A stretch of 25,840 nucleotides of DNA from JAGOTP01 sp964415465 (GTDB lineage Bacteria > Patescibacteriota > Patescibacteriia > 2-12-FULL-60-25): positions 1 to 25,840 of the forward strand of contig CAYQAL010000012.1 in the NCBI GenBank assembly GCA_964415465.1, in the 5' to 3' direction. Made by a program: the position numbers and the translations under genes. Below are positions 6,916-13,799 of this stretch, one piece after another (positions within the stretch are counted from its first letter, which is position 1; each line of letters opens with the position of its first letter). A model generated the notes under the pieces. The model did not search any database, had not been told where the DNA came from, and worked only from the letters and a program-made list of their open reading frames with translations.

Positions 6916-7185
6916 TCACCACCCTATGGCAAAGCGTACAAGCCCCACCACGGCAATGGCAGCCCATATGATGTTCAAAACGAGTGGCGGAAGATCTTTA
7001 TGAAGGTGGGCTTCAACGATGAGGGCAAATGCGCCAACGAAATTAAGCGCAAAGTACGCTGGGTGACTTGTTGTCACGAGGCTGAAGCTGTTCAACGCAT
7101 ATCCAAGAAGAACCGATGCAATCCCAATCCATCCGATCCAGGCGAGAACGGGGCGGGCTGCATCTCGTTTCTTGGTACGGCGCAT
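6916..7185 (-). CDS. CBU_0592-like small integral membrane protein
   Basis: The 89-residue protein has three predicted membrane helices (about residues 12-30, 38-56 and 66-86), with a short basic N-terminus and the conserved-looking features SHPAYFALNFVGA and KDLPPLVLNIIWA. These match the pattern of the CBU_0592-like small membrane proteins of unknown function. Its ATG lies three bases after the stop of the aldolase gene, so it is the last gene of the dcd/pfkB/fba transcription unit or is translationally coupled to fba. No SD site is present. A link with sugar metabolism is suggested only by position. Confidence 0.65.
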   Translation of the reverse strand: MRRTKKRDAARPVLAWIGWIGIASVLLGYALNSFSLVTTSHPAYFALNFVGAFALIVEAHLHKDLPPLVLNIIWAAIAVVGLVRFAIGW

Positions 7186-7188
7186 ACG

Positions 7189-8106
7189 CTAGGCTTTCCC
7201 CGCGCTGCCGAAGAGGTTGATTTTCTGTCGCGCTACTTCGGTCATAAGGAGTGAGGCGGGGGTCAGAAACTTGCGTGGATCAATGACTTTTGGGAGCTCG
7301 TCAATGGCTTCGCGAATGCCAGCGGTAAACGCGAGCCGAAGATCGGTATCGATGTTTACTTTTGTGATGCCGAGTTTGATGGCGGCTTTGATGTCTTTAT
7401 CAAGCACGCCACGCGCTGCGCCAATTTTTGCCCCATGATGTTCGGCGAGATCAATCAAATCTTCGCGTACACCTGATGCCCCATGCAGCACGAGCGGAAT
7501 ACGAACACGAGCCGCGATTTCCTTGAGACGATTCAAATCCAGTCGAGGCAGGCCTTCGAATTTGTAGGCGCCGTGCGCTGTGCCAATGGAAATGGCTAAG
7601 CTGTCACAGCCAGTTTCTGTCGCGAACTGAGCTGCTTCGTCTGGATCGGTCAGAAAAGCCTCTGCTTCGGCAACAGAAACATGATCTTCTACGCCACGAA
7701 TTGCGCCGATTTCTGCTTCGACGGAAATCTTTTTTGCTTTGGCCCAGACCACAACTTTCTTCGTGGTCGCGATATTCTCTTTTAATGGCAATCGTGAGGC
7801 ATCGATCATGACGCTCGTGTAGCCCTGTTTGATGGCTTCTTTGATGGTGGTGAGGTTCTTTCCATGATCGAGGTGGAGAACGACGGGTAGCTTTGCTTCC
7901 GCGGCAATCCGTGCAAGAGCGATGAGGTATGGCATGCCAGCGTACTCGATGGCCCCTTCGCTTGTTTGAAGGATGATGGGCGACTTTAATTCGGTGGCTG
8001 CTTTCATGACGGCTGCGACCATTTCCAGGTTATTGATATTAAACGCCGGAACGGCAAAGCCCTGTTTACGAGCAGTCTGAAGGAGTTTTTGAGAAGAAAT
8101 AAGCAT
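7189..8106 (-). CDS. Class II fructose-bisphosphate aldolase family protein
   Basis: This zinc-dependent ketose-bisphosphate aldolase has 305 residues, as usual for the family. It shows the zinc-site segment HLDHG (78-82), the acidic loop VEAEIG (129-134), ISIGTAHGAYKF (173-183, third zinc ligand H178), LVLHGASGV (205-213) and the phosphate-binding end KVNIDTDLR. It cleaves fructose 1,6-bisphosphate or a related ketose-bisphosphate into triose phosphates; tagatose- or deoxy-sugar substrates cannot be excluded by eye. The ATG at 8106 lies 12 bases after the stop of the PfkB kinase gene, so both probably act in one pathway: the kinase phosphorylates the sugar phosphate and the aldolase splits it. 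Confidence 0.88.
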   Translation of the reverse strand: MLISSQKLLQTARKQGFAVPAFNINNLEMVAAVMKAATELKSPIILQTSEGAIEYAGMPYLIALARIAAEAKLPVVLHLDHGKNLTTIKEAIKQGYTSVMIDASRLPLKENIATTKKVVVWAKAKKISVEAEIGAIRGVEDHVSVAEAEAFLTDPDEAAQFATETGCDSLAISIGTAHGAYKFEGLPRLDLNRLKEIAARVRIPLVLHGASGVREDLIDLAEHHGAKIGAARGVLDKDIKAAIKLGITKVNIDTDLRLAFTAGIREAIDELPKVIDPRKFLTPASLLMTEVARQKINLFGSAGKA

Positions 8107-8118
8107 AAGGATCGATGA

Positions 8119-9114
8119 TTAAACGTTCTTCGGTTGCAGCTTCCGGTGTTTATGGAGAAGAGCTTGAAGGGTAGCTCGTGTTGGAAGTCCTTCATGTGGA
8201 CCGACTCTGAGAATCACTTGCGAGCTTACCGTGCTTCCGTGACGAAGTGCTTCGATCAGCGATCCAGTTTCCTGCAAACCGTGCATGAAGCCCATTGCAA
8301 AACTGTCACCGGCACCCGTTCGTTCCACGGCTTTGCCAGGAAAGGCTTTGCAGAAGAGCCGAGCGGTTCCATCAAAGCACCAAGCCCCTTTTGGACCATC
8401 CGTAATAACGACGATCTTTGGTCCATACCGACGAAGACCAGATAAGAGGAGTGTTTCTTTGTCTTCATCTGTGCTGAGTAGTCGCTGTGCTTCTTGTTTG
8501 TTTACGAAAAGCGCTGTGCAGTGTTCTAAAACAGGAGTCAGTTTCTTTACTCCACGCTGAAGTTGGAAGGTTCCCGGATTAAAGCCGAGCTTGGTTTCAG
8601 GATGAGTATCAAGCCAAGCGAGAAGCTGCTTTTCGAGGGATTCATGCCCTTTCCCAAGTGAGGTGTAGTAGATCCACGAGGTTGATTTCAGTTCGGGGAG
8701 CGTGTAGGTACGTGGCTGGTGGTAGACCAAGATGGTGCGTTCATCTTGAAAGTGAAGCACCGTGTGACTATTCGTCGGGCGTTTTGGATCGTACTGAACA
8801 TAGCGTGTATCGACACGTTCTTTTTTCCAGTGCGCGAGAATTTCTTGTCCGGTTGCATCTTCACCAAGAATGCTCACAATCCCGCTTTTCCACCCCAAAC
8901 GAGCTGCGCCGATCGCGACATTTGACGCGTTACCGGCGGCGGGGATGCGTGTGACAGACTCTAACGGCAGCTTTTCCCCGAACTTCATGCAGAGCAAGCA
9001 CTCGTCGCGTTTTAACTCACAAGCGACACTGGCTTCTTGGATATGCAGAAACGTATCCAAAACCGAATCACCAATCGTAATCACGTCGTACATCGGACGT
9101 CGTCGAAAGAGCAT
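8119..9114 (-). CDS. PfkB-family carbohydrate kinase
   Basis: The ribokinase/PfkB-fold kinase has 331 residues. The N-terminal signature is YDVITIGDSVLDTF (9-22), the glycine loop AAGNASNVAIGAARLGW lies at 59-75, and the C-terminal ATP/anion-hole motif RTGAGDSFAMGF (265-276) contains the catalytic base D270. The family phosphorylates fructose-6-P, fructose-1-P, ribose, adenosine and others. Pairing with a class II aldolase 12 bases downstream favours a phosphofructokinase- or tagatose-like role, but the substrate is not decided by sequence. Two starts are possible, ATG 9114 (preceded by TCT, favoured) and ATG 9093. An extended -10 (TGC-TACACT, 9127-9135) lies upstream. Confidence 0.85.
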   Translation of the reverse strand: MLFRRRPMYDVITIGDSVLDTFLHIQEASVACELKRDECLLCMKFGEKLPLESVTRIPAAGNASNVAIGAARLGWKSGIVSILGEDATGQEILAHWKKERVDTRYVQYDPKRPTNSHTVLHFQDERTILVYHQPRTYTLPELKSTSWIYYTSLGKGHESLEKQLLAWLDTHPETKLGFNPGTFQLQRGVKKLTPVLEHCTALFVNKQEAQRLLSTDEDKETLLLSGLRRYGPKIVVITDGPKGAWCFDGTARLFCKAFPGKAVERTGAGDSFAMGFMHGLQETGSLIEALRHGSTVSSQVILRVGPHEGLPTRATLQALLHKHRKLQPKNV

Positions 9115-9126
9115 AGATCGTTGCCT

Positions 9127-9135
9127 AGTGTAGCA
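9127..9135 (-). promoter_or_regulatory. Extended -10 promoter upstream of the PfkB kinase
   Basis: Minus-strand TGC-TACACT lies 12 bases before the ATG at 9114, in the 45-base gap after dcd. No clear -35 box is present. It would give a leader of only about five bases. Confidence 0.45.
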
Positions 9136-9159
9136 CGATCGGTTGTTGTCGGAAGCGGC

Positions 9160-9663
9160 TTAGCGGAACCACTTGGCCAGACGCGGTCCTTGTTGTCCGG
9201 AGTAGTTGGACTTGAGATCGGCTCCGTACAAGCGCTCTGGGGGAGCGACCATGTGTTCGTAGACCATCAAACAGATTGGCTGGCCATCGCGAAGGACAAA
9301 ATCATGGCTGTAGGCTTCNNNNNNNNNNNNNNNNNNNNNNNNNNNNNNNNNNNNNNNNNNNNNNNNNNNNNNNNNNNNNNNNNNNNNNNNNNNNNNNNNN
9401 NNNNNNNNNNNNNNNNNNTAGATGCCATCGCGTTCCAGCGGGCGATCTGGATGATGTTGAAAAAGCGATCCCTGATCGACCAACGAACGAATCGTTTCAC
9501 CGGTTCGAGGCAGGTACGATCCCTTCATGCGGTAGATTTTGTCGGTGATCGTGAGGTCAAGGGAGGCTGGCTGAATGTTGTCGATCGAGCCACCTTGGAT
9601 ATAGCCAGCCGACAGCATCTCTTTGATCAGCTGATAGGGGAGGGCGCCCTGACGCGGTTTCAT
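9160..9663 (-). CDS. dcd: dCTP deaminase, DCD_N (PF06559) type, interrupted by an assembly gap
   Basis: The N-terminal 81 residues and the C-terminal 52 residues are readable; a run of 100 N lies between. The N-terminus (ALPYQLIKEML, then DNIQPASLDLTITDKIYRM, then GSYLPRTGETI) and the C-terminus (ICLMVYEHMVAPPERLYG, SNYSGQQGPRLAKWFR) match the long '2'-deoxycytidine 5'-triphosphate deaminase' type of about 360 residues known from alphaproteobacteria. That type converts dCTP to dUTP for dTTP synthesis. Both ends sit in one frame across the N run by chance or by true length, so this should not be read as a 167-residue protein. The start ATG 9663 has a weak possible promoter (TTTCCA-N17-TAAGGT) and no convincing SD. 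Confidence 0.8.
   Translation of the reverse strand: MKPRQGALPYQLIKEMLSAGYIQGGSIDNIQPASLDLTITDKIYRMKGSYLPRTGETIRSLVDQGSLFQHHPDRPLERDGIXXXXXXXXXXXXXXXXXXXXXXXXXXXXXXXXXXEAYSHDFVLRDGQPICLMVYEHMVAPPERLYGADLKSNYSGQQGPRLAKWFR
9319..9418. other. Assembly gap (100 N) inside dcd
   Basis: Exactly 100 unknown bases, the conventional filler for gaps of unknown size. Family length suggests that several hundred bases are really missing here (see the finding). Confidence 0.95.
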
Positions 9664-9760
9664 ATGCGCGAGACCTTAGCGTGCGCGAACCGGCTTGGAA
9701 AGATACACGTGTGGGTGACTTGTGACTTGACCGCTTTAGCTATCTCGTTTCAGTGAAATA

Positions 9761-9780
9761 GTTGTTTATCCACAAACAAC
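9761..9780 (+). promoter_or_regulatory. Consensus DnaA box inside an inverted repeat
   Basis: TTATCCACA (9766-9774) matches the E. coli DnaA-box consensus exactly. It overlaps an inverted repeat GTTGTTT (9761-9767) / AAACAAC (9774-9780). It lies in the 212-base divergent gap between dcd and the 9876 gene, about 45 bases upstream of the latter's -35 region. A lone box is more likely a regulatory site, or chance, than an origin. Confidence 0.4.
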
Positions 9781-9821
9781 ACACATCTCACATAGTGAAA
9801 AACACAGGGATTTACCCTCCG

Positions 9822-9830
9822 TGCTATACT
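9822..9830 (+). promoter_or_regulatory. Extended -10 promoter of the 9876-11983 gene pair
   Basis: TGC-TATACT without a recognisable -35 box. The transcript would start near 9836, at the edge of an inverted repeat GGGTAC (9835-9840) / GTACCC (9862-9867), and have a leader of about 40 bases ending in pyrimidines before the ATG. This is longer than the leaders of other core genes here. Confidence 0.55.
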
Positions 9831-9875
9831 AAATGGGTACTCAAAGCACATTTCCTCTTTTGTACCCCTTATCTT

Positions 9876-11606
9876 ATGGCAAAGTACGATCTTCATGGTG
9901 GCGGCGGTGCGGCGCAAGCGGCGGGAGAAGCGATCGCGCGACAGACGCTTCAGCAGATAAAGTTTGAAGCTGGCCAATCGAACAGTGAGCCGCCAGAACA
10001 ACCAGCGGAGAAAACGTTGCCTGGATATGGCCCGATGCCGGCGGAGCGTCTTCGAGCGCTCGCTGAACGACAAAGTGCTCCCGGTGAACGCATAGCGCTT
10101 GTCCCTCCATCTGCAGAGAAAGTAGCGGCCGCCAGTGCGGCACTAGCCGAGCAGACCAAGCAAGCTGAGGGCGCTTTAGTGAAAACGTTAACAGGGAATG
10201 GCGAGTCGAAAGAGGCTGCTGTAGCAAAGGCAAAAGTCAACCAGATCCCGATGATGGCAATGTTTGCTGGCCGTATACACACCGAAGAGACAGGAGCGGC
10301 TCTTCAGAAAATCGATCGTATTGCTAAACCCGCTGAAGTGTCTGTTGATGCGCTTAGAACCACCTCCCAAGACACTCCCATCACCTGGCAAGGAGTTAAG
10401 GATGCCGCGAGTTTTTTGGCAAAGTGCACCAAGATTGGTGTTGGGGCGTATCTCGGCGCAGGAGTTGTGAACATGATCGGCGTGGGAGCAGCTCTTACGG
10501 TTGGGAAGTACTATGCGATGGGGGTGGGTGTAGAGGCGGTCTATCGTACCTATCAAGCTCGAAAAGAGAAGAAGCCTATAAAAGGCACTTTACCTGGCAC
10601 AGAGTGGGCTGCGAAAAAGCTGAATACCTTCCTCGATAATCCTAGAAAAGCAATCGGAGAGGCCTTCATGAAGATAAGTGCACTTCGCGCTGAAGCGGGA
10701 CAGGTCGCGCAAGAAAAGCGCACCTCGCGTGTTACGGAGCTGGCAACGGCAGCCGGGAAGCCGGAAGTTGTGGCGCAGGTGAAGGCGCTCGATGCGGAGC
10801 GTACGAGTTTGGTGACCACCCTGGATCAGAGCGTAGGATCAACTCCTCCCTTTGCTGACAGCGCGATCGATGCACCCGATCCGCTCAGCACCACAGTTGA
10901 CTTTGGAGGGGTTCCTCAGATGCCAGTGTTTGATGACCCACGCATGAGTATACCGTCTATCGAGAACGATACGATGAATGGTGTTACCAAAACATTAGAT
11001 GTTCCAGAGAGTATCATTAGAGGAAAGATTGCACAGGTTGAAGCAGGAACGAAGAAGGCAGAAGGTCTGGATGGGCGTACGGTCTATGCTGGAATTGAGT
11101 TGAGCGCTGATCCAACGCTGGAAGATCCAAACGCACGTCAGCGCGATAATAACTTGCAGAAGATCGCCATTGGTGGAATTGAAGCTGCGTATGAAGTTCT
11201 TCCGAGTATGAAAAAAGAAGCGACGGAGCTTGATAAAGAATTCGTGTTAGACACGGATCCTGACGCTGATAAGCTAAGTGATCATTTGAGTGCTATTGCG
11301 GACGAAGCAGTGTCATTGCGTCTTTTGGCGAAGAGTATTGCCGATCGAGAAGCGGTGAGCGTGCTAGATCTAAACTTGCCACAGGATAAGGAGATGTTTG
11401 CCGGTCGTGCTGGAACGATGACATACGCAGACTTTGATCCAGAAGCCTGGGCGCTCAGCCGCTTAAAGAGCTTAGGTGAAGACGGCCCATTGGCCGGCGT
11501 GCAAAATGCGAAGGGCGAAGCAGCGGTCGGTAGCAAGCCCGTCAAAGACATGTTGACTCGTTTAGTGAGTACAGTTGTGATGGCACAAAAAATTACTGCT
11601 GGCTAA
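9876..11606 (+). CDS. Large protein of unknown function with a central hydrophobic segment
   Basis: The 576-residue protein is not recognised. It is Ala/Glu-rich and largely helical, with a glycine run near the start (residues 7-10), a Pro-rich linker (about 38-55), a hydrophobic segment (about 184-222, Gly/Ala/Val-rich, wide enough for one or two membrane helices) followed by a Lys-rich patch, and an acidic C-terminal half with long predicted helices. The ATG at 9876 is chosen over the in-frame ATG at 9762, which would precede the promoter and overlap the DnaA-box repeat. A smaller gene of similar helical character follows after 26 bases, so the two probably form an operon. The layout (N-terminal region, hydrophobic patch, long acidic tail) suggests an envelope or scaffold role, but this is a guess. 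Confidence 0.75.
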   Translation: MAKYDLHGGGGAAQAAGEAIARQTLQQIKFEAGQSNSEPPEQPAEKTLPGYGPMPAERLRALAERQSAPGERIALVPPSAEKVAAASAALAEQTKQAEGALVKTLTGNGESKEAAVAKAKVNQIPMMAMFAGRIHTEETGAALQKIDRIAKPAEVSVDALRTTSQDTPITWQGVKDAASFLAKCTKIGVGAYLGAGVVNMIGVGAALTVGKYYAMGVGVEAVYRTYQARKEKKPIKGTLPGTEWAAKKLNTFLDNPRKAIGEAFMKISALRAEAGQVAQEKRTSRVTELATAAGKPEVVAQVKALDAERTSLVTTLDQSVGSTPPFADSAIDAPDPLSTTVDFGGVPQMPVFDDPRMSIPSIENDTMNGVTKTLDVPESIIRGKIAQVEAGTKKAEGLDGRTVYAGIELSADPTLEDPNARQRDNNLQKIAIGGIEAAYEVLPSMKKEATELDKEFVLDTDPDADKLSDHLSAIADEAVSLRLLAKSIADREAVSVLDLNLPQDKEMFAGRAGTMTYADFDPEAWALSRLKSLGEDGPLAGVQNAKGEAAVGSKPVKDMLTRLVSTVVMAQKITAG

Positions 11607-11632
11607 TTGAGCCTCCCGATTTTTTTCTTTCT

Positions 11633-11983
11633 ATGTCTGACTTTCTACAGAAACTCCAAGCCACTTCTCTGTCTACAGAGGCAAAAGCTTCGCTTCAAAA
11701 GCTCTATGAAGCCGTAGGAAATACTCCAGCGCTTCGTGAGGCGGTATCCCAAGCTTTCCAGGCCCAGATTGAAGAGACGGCTCAAAACTCCGGAATCAAT
11801 CTCGCCGATGATCCAGGCCTCGCGCAAATTACCCAGGACTACGAGCAAGATATGGCTGTTCTCACAGCGTCTTTCCAAGCCACAGTTGAAGATCAAGTAG
11901 CCAAAACACAAGCAGCTATTCATGGCCTTCAGCCAGAATTGGATGAAGCCATGGCCGCCAAGATTCGAGCAGGTCTTTCCTAA
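11633..11983 (+). CDS. Small helical protein of unknown function
   Basis: The 116-residue protein is rich in Ala, Gln and Glu, contains no Cys, His only once, no signal peptide and no membrane segment. Helical periodicity is strong (about residues 5-55 and 70-112), suggesting a helical bundle or coiled coil. It is not recognised. The ATG follows a T/C-rich stretch (TTTCTTTCT-ATG) with no SD, a start context seen repeatedly in this genome. It lies 26 bases after the 576-residue gene and in front of a strong terminator that includes its own TAA codon, so it ends the operon and may be a partner of the larger protein. Confidence 0.7.
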   Translation: MSDFLQKLQATSLSTEAKASLQKLYEAVGNTPALREAVSQAFQAQIEETAQNSGINLADDPGLAQITQDYEQDMAVLTASFQATVEDQVAKTQAAIHGLQPELDEAMAAKIRAGLS

Positions 11984-12020
11984 AACAAAAACGCCTTCTT
12001 TGGAGGGCGTTTTTGTTTTA
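11981..12020 (+). terminator. Bidirectional terminator between convergent genes
   Basis: A perfect 15-bp stem pairs 11981-11995 with 12006-12020 around a 10-base loop, with A- and T-rich arms. It includes the TAA of the upstream gene and lies ten bases from the end of mscL on the other strand, so it can serve both. Confidence 0.9.
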
Positions 12021-12029
12021 CTTCCTTGA

Positions 12030-12344
12030 TTATTGTTTCTTCTTATCCAGCGCTTCTAACCGAAGCTTCTTGAAGATGAAGTACACGACGGCCGCGATGA
12101 TCAGGAAATCGATGAAGTTGGCCAAGAAATTCCCGTAGGTAATCGGTCCAAGGCGGAGCGCTTTGAGTCCATCGGTTTTTCCAAACACAAATCCGATTAA
12201 CGGCTGAATCAGATCTTGGACAAGCGAGCTCACGACCTTGCTGACCGCTCCTCCCAGTACAAAGGCGATCGCGAGACCGATGACTCCCTGTTGGCGGATA
12301 AAGTCGACGAACTCCGCGCCACGTTCTCTCAGCTTTAGTTGCAT
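12030..12344 (-). CDS. mscL: Large-conductance mechanosensitive channel MscL
   Basis: MscL is a homopentameric pore of the cytoplasmic membrane that opens under extreme tension and protects against hypo-osmotic shock. The 104-residue protein has the N-terminal amphipathic segment and TM1 (about 13-45: GVIGLAIAFVLGGAVSKVVSSLV then QDLIQPLIG, matching the family's 'VIxLAVGVIIGxAFxxIVxSLVxDIIxPxIG'), a short periplasmic loop, TM2 (about 70-92) and a short basic C-terminus. The loop is shorter than in E. coli MscL. ATG 12344 is preferred to 12389, since the longer frame would abut the terminator at 12397-12428 and add a basic extension absent from the family. Confidence 0.88.
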   Translation of the reverse strand: MQLKLRERGAEFVDFIRQQGVIGLAIAFVLGGAVSKVVSSLVQDLIQPLIGFVFGKTDGLKALRLGPITYGNFLANFIDFLIIAAVVYFIFKKLRLEALDKKKQ

Positions 12345-12396
12345 ACGACGAAAGCCTACAGGAACCAGACGGAAAAATCGAGTACACAAGAGAAAA

Positions 12397-12428
12397 CAAA
12401 AACACCTCGGTCACCCGAGGTGTTTTTG
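12397..12428 (-). terminator. Rho-independent terminator of the infC-rpmI-rplT operon
   Basis: A 14-bp stem pairs 12397-12410 with 12415-12428 around the loop TCAC. On the minus strand it ends in a U-tract and starts 11 bases after the rplT stop. The A/T arms make it bidirectional. Its core stem equals that of the tRNA-Gly terminator (1824-1850). Confidence 0.9.
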
Positions 12429-12439
12429 CGTGTAGGAGA

Positions 12440-12778
12440 TTACCCCTTCACAATCTTTTCGAACACATTTGGATGCGTTGCAGCGAGCTGCGAGAGGACC
12501 TTGCGATCAAGAGCGACGTTGCGTTTCTTGAGCTCGCCCATGACCTTCGAGTAGCTGAGACCCATCGCTTTGACAGCTGCGCTGATGCGGATCTGCATCA
12601 ACCCACGATTATCACGCTTCTTGAGTTTACGGTCGCGGTAGGCGTTCCAGCCAGCTTTGGTGGCAGCAACCTTCGCGAGGGTAATGCGGTTCTTGCGACC
12701 CCACATCATGCCCTTGGTACGGGCCAAAATATTCTTGCGGCGTTTGATGCGGTGAGTACCGCGCTTTACACGTGGCAT
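12440..12778 (-). CDS. rplT: 50S ribosomal protein L20
   Basis: This 112-residue basic protein matches L20 along its whole length (PRVKRGTHRIKRRKNILARTKG at the N-terminal tail, then AYRDRKLKKRDNRGLMQIRISAA and NPNVFEKI-like THPNVFEKIV near the end). L20 binds 23S rRNA early in 50S assembly and in many bacteria represses its own operon. The order infC-rpmI-rplT is the classical one. A 158-base gap with nested inverted repeats separates it from rpmI and may be an autoregulatory element. No SD is visible before the ATG. Confidence 0.97.
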   Translation of the reverse strand: MPRVKRGTHRIKRRKNILARTKGMMWGRKNRITLAKVAATKAGWNAYRDRKLKKRDNRGLMQIRISAAVKAMGLSYSKVMGELKKRNVALDRKVLSQLAATHPNVFEKIVKG

Positions 12779-12936
12779 AGTCGTTTAAATAGGGATGATG
12801 AATGGATAAAGGAAAGCGGAGTAGTTGATTAGGCCGAACGCAGCAGAGAGTGTCTGAGCAAATCGTTGAAAACCAGATTGATGTGCTTTTGCGAGTTGCT
12901 CTGCAAGTGAGGTCTGATCAACTACGGAGCGCCACT
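12779..12936 (-). promoter_or_regulatory. Structured rpmI-rplT spacer, candidate L20 regulatory leader
   Basis: An inverted repeat GTAGTTGAT (12821-12829) / ATCAACTAC (12917-12925) encloses a second one, GCAGAG (12843-12848) / CTCTGC (12899-12904). An alternative pairing, GAGCA (12856-12860) with TGCTC (12897-12901), would exclude the second. L20 autoregulation through mRNA structures is known in E. coli and Bacillus, but those elements lie elsewhere in the operon; the assignment here is inference. Confidence 0.4.
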
Positions 12937-13131
12937 TTAGACATGAGGAATAAGCGTCTTGATGTTGGCCGAGTAGGTTGGAGTGACCTGGAGGTCGCGG
13001 CGCTTCGAAACCGTGGTGCGTGAGCTCTCGCGGCTGTTGAAGTGACCTTGTCCGTTCTTGCGCTTAATCACTTTGCCATTCTTCGTAACACGTACGCGCT
13101 TTGAAACGCTCTTGTGGGTCTTGAGTTTCAT
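12937..13131 (-). CDS. rpmI: 50S ribosomal protein L35
   Basis: The 64-residue, very basic protein matches L35: MKLKTHKSVSKRVRVTKNGK at the N-terminus (family 'KTHKSAAKRFKxTGSGK'), an HFNSRESSRT loop in place of the usual 'HLLTKKSxKRKR', and the C-terminal 'LIPHV'-like end replacing 'LLPYx'. It is a small component of the 50S subunit that binds 23S rRNA. It lies 27 bases after infC and upstream of rplT. Its ATG follows CCCCCTCT with no SD. Confidence 0.95.
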   Translation of the reverse strand: MKLKTHKSVSKRVRVTKNGKVIKRKNGQGHFNSRESSRTTVSKRRDLQVTPTYSANIKTLIPHV

Positions 13132-13158
13132 AGAGGGGGAATAAGTGGATCTGAGATG

Positions 13159-13719
13159 TTAAGACTTGCGGGCAATGGTGGTTGAGACGTTTCCGCCGTT
13201 TCGAGCAACAGGTTGTTCGACAACGATCGGGTAGGTGTTATTCAGAGCGGCGATAAAGGCCTGAATACGGGAACTCGCGATATCTCCATGTTCTTTCTCA
13301 CGTCCGCGCAGGTTGATTTCGATCTTGAGCTTCTGTCCGTCGCCGAGGAACTCTTCAGCTTGCTTGCGACGGATCTCGAGATCGTGCTCACCCATTTTGA
13401 CCGAGAGGCGAATGCCTTTGACCTCGACCTTCTTGGCGTGCGCTTTCTGCTGACGAATTTCTTTCTCTTTCTGGTACTTGAACTGTCCGAAGTTCAAGAA
13501 GCGGCAGACAGGAGGTTCCGCTTTGGGCGAAACTTCCACCAGGTCGAAGCCGCGTTCGGCCGCCATGGCCATCGCGGCTGGCGTTGACATGGCGCCAAGC
13601 GAGACGCCTTCTTCATCGATGATGAAGACTTCTGGCGCGAGGATCGCTTCGTTCGATTTGAACGTCACGAGCTCTTCCTTTTTGTGATACCCGCCTCGGC
13701 GGCGGTGATGGATGCGCAT
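13159..13719 (-). CDS. infC: Translation initiation factor IF-3
   Basis: IF-3 binds the 30S subunit, prevents premature joining with 50S and checks start codon and initiator tRNA. The 186-residue protein has the N-terminal domain (NEAILAPEVFIIDEEGVSLG near residues 20-40, then RGFDLVEVSPKAEPPVCRFLNFGQFKY) and the C-terminal domain (VKGIRLSVKMGEHDLEIRRKQAEEFL, LRGREKEH). ATG 13719 is chosen; the longer frame to 13851 would overlap the 3' end of the tmRNA gene. An AGGA seven bases before the ATG could be a weak SD, which would be an exception among core genes here. A selective IF-3 in a genome with many apparent leaderless mRNAs is of interest because IF-3 affects their use. Confidence 0.95.
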   Translation of the reverse strand: MRIHHRRRGGYHKKEELVTFKSNEAILAPEVFIIDEEGVSLGAMSTPAAMAMAAERGFDLVEVSPKAEPPVCRFLNFGQFKYQKEKEIRQQKAHAKKVEVKGIRLSVKMGEHDLEIRRKQAEEFLGDGQKLKIEINLRGREKEHGDIASSRIQAFIAALNNTYPIVVEQPVARNGGNVSTTIARKS

Positions 13720-13799
13720 TGGGGAGTCCTGATGGAGAGAAAAGAATGAATGGAACCAGAGATGAGTCTCCGAGCTTACCGGTCTCAGAATCTCATGGC

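Noticed and set aside
9037..9756. Plus-strand frame running through the N gap
   Set aside because: It is the complement of dcd and the start of the PfkB gene. Its continuity over the gap is meaningless because the gap size is unknown.
9664..9875. Replication origin near the DnaA box
   Set aside because: Only one exact box, no cluster, no AT-rich unwinding repeat and no dnaA or dnaN gene nearby.
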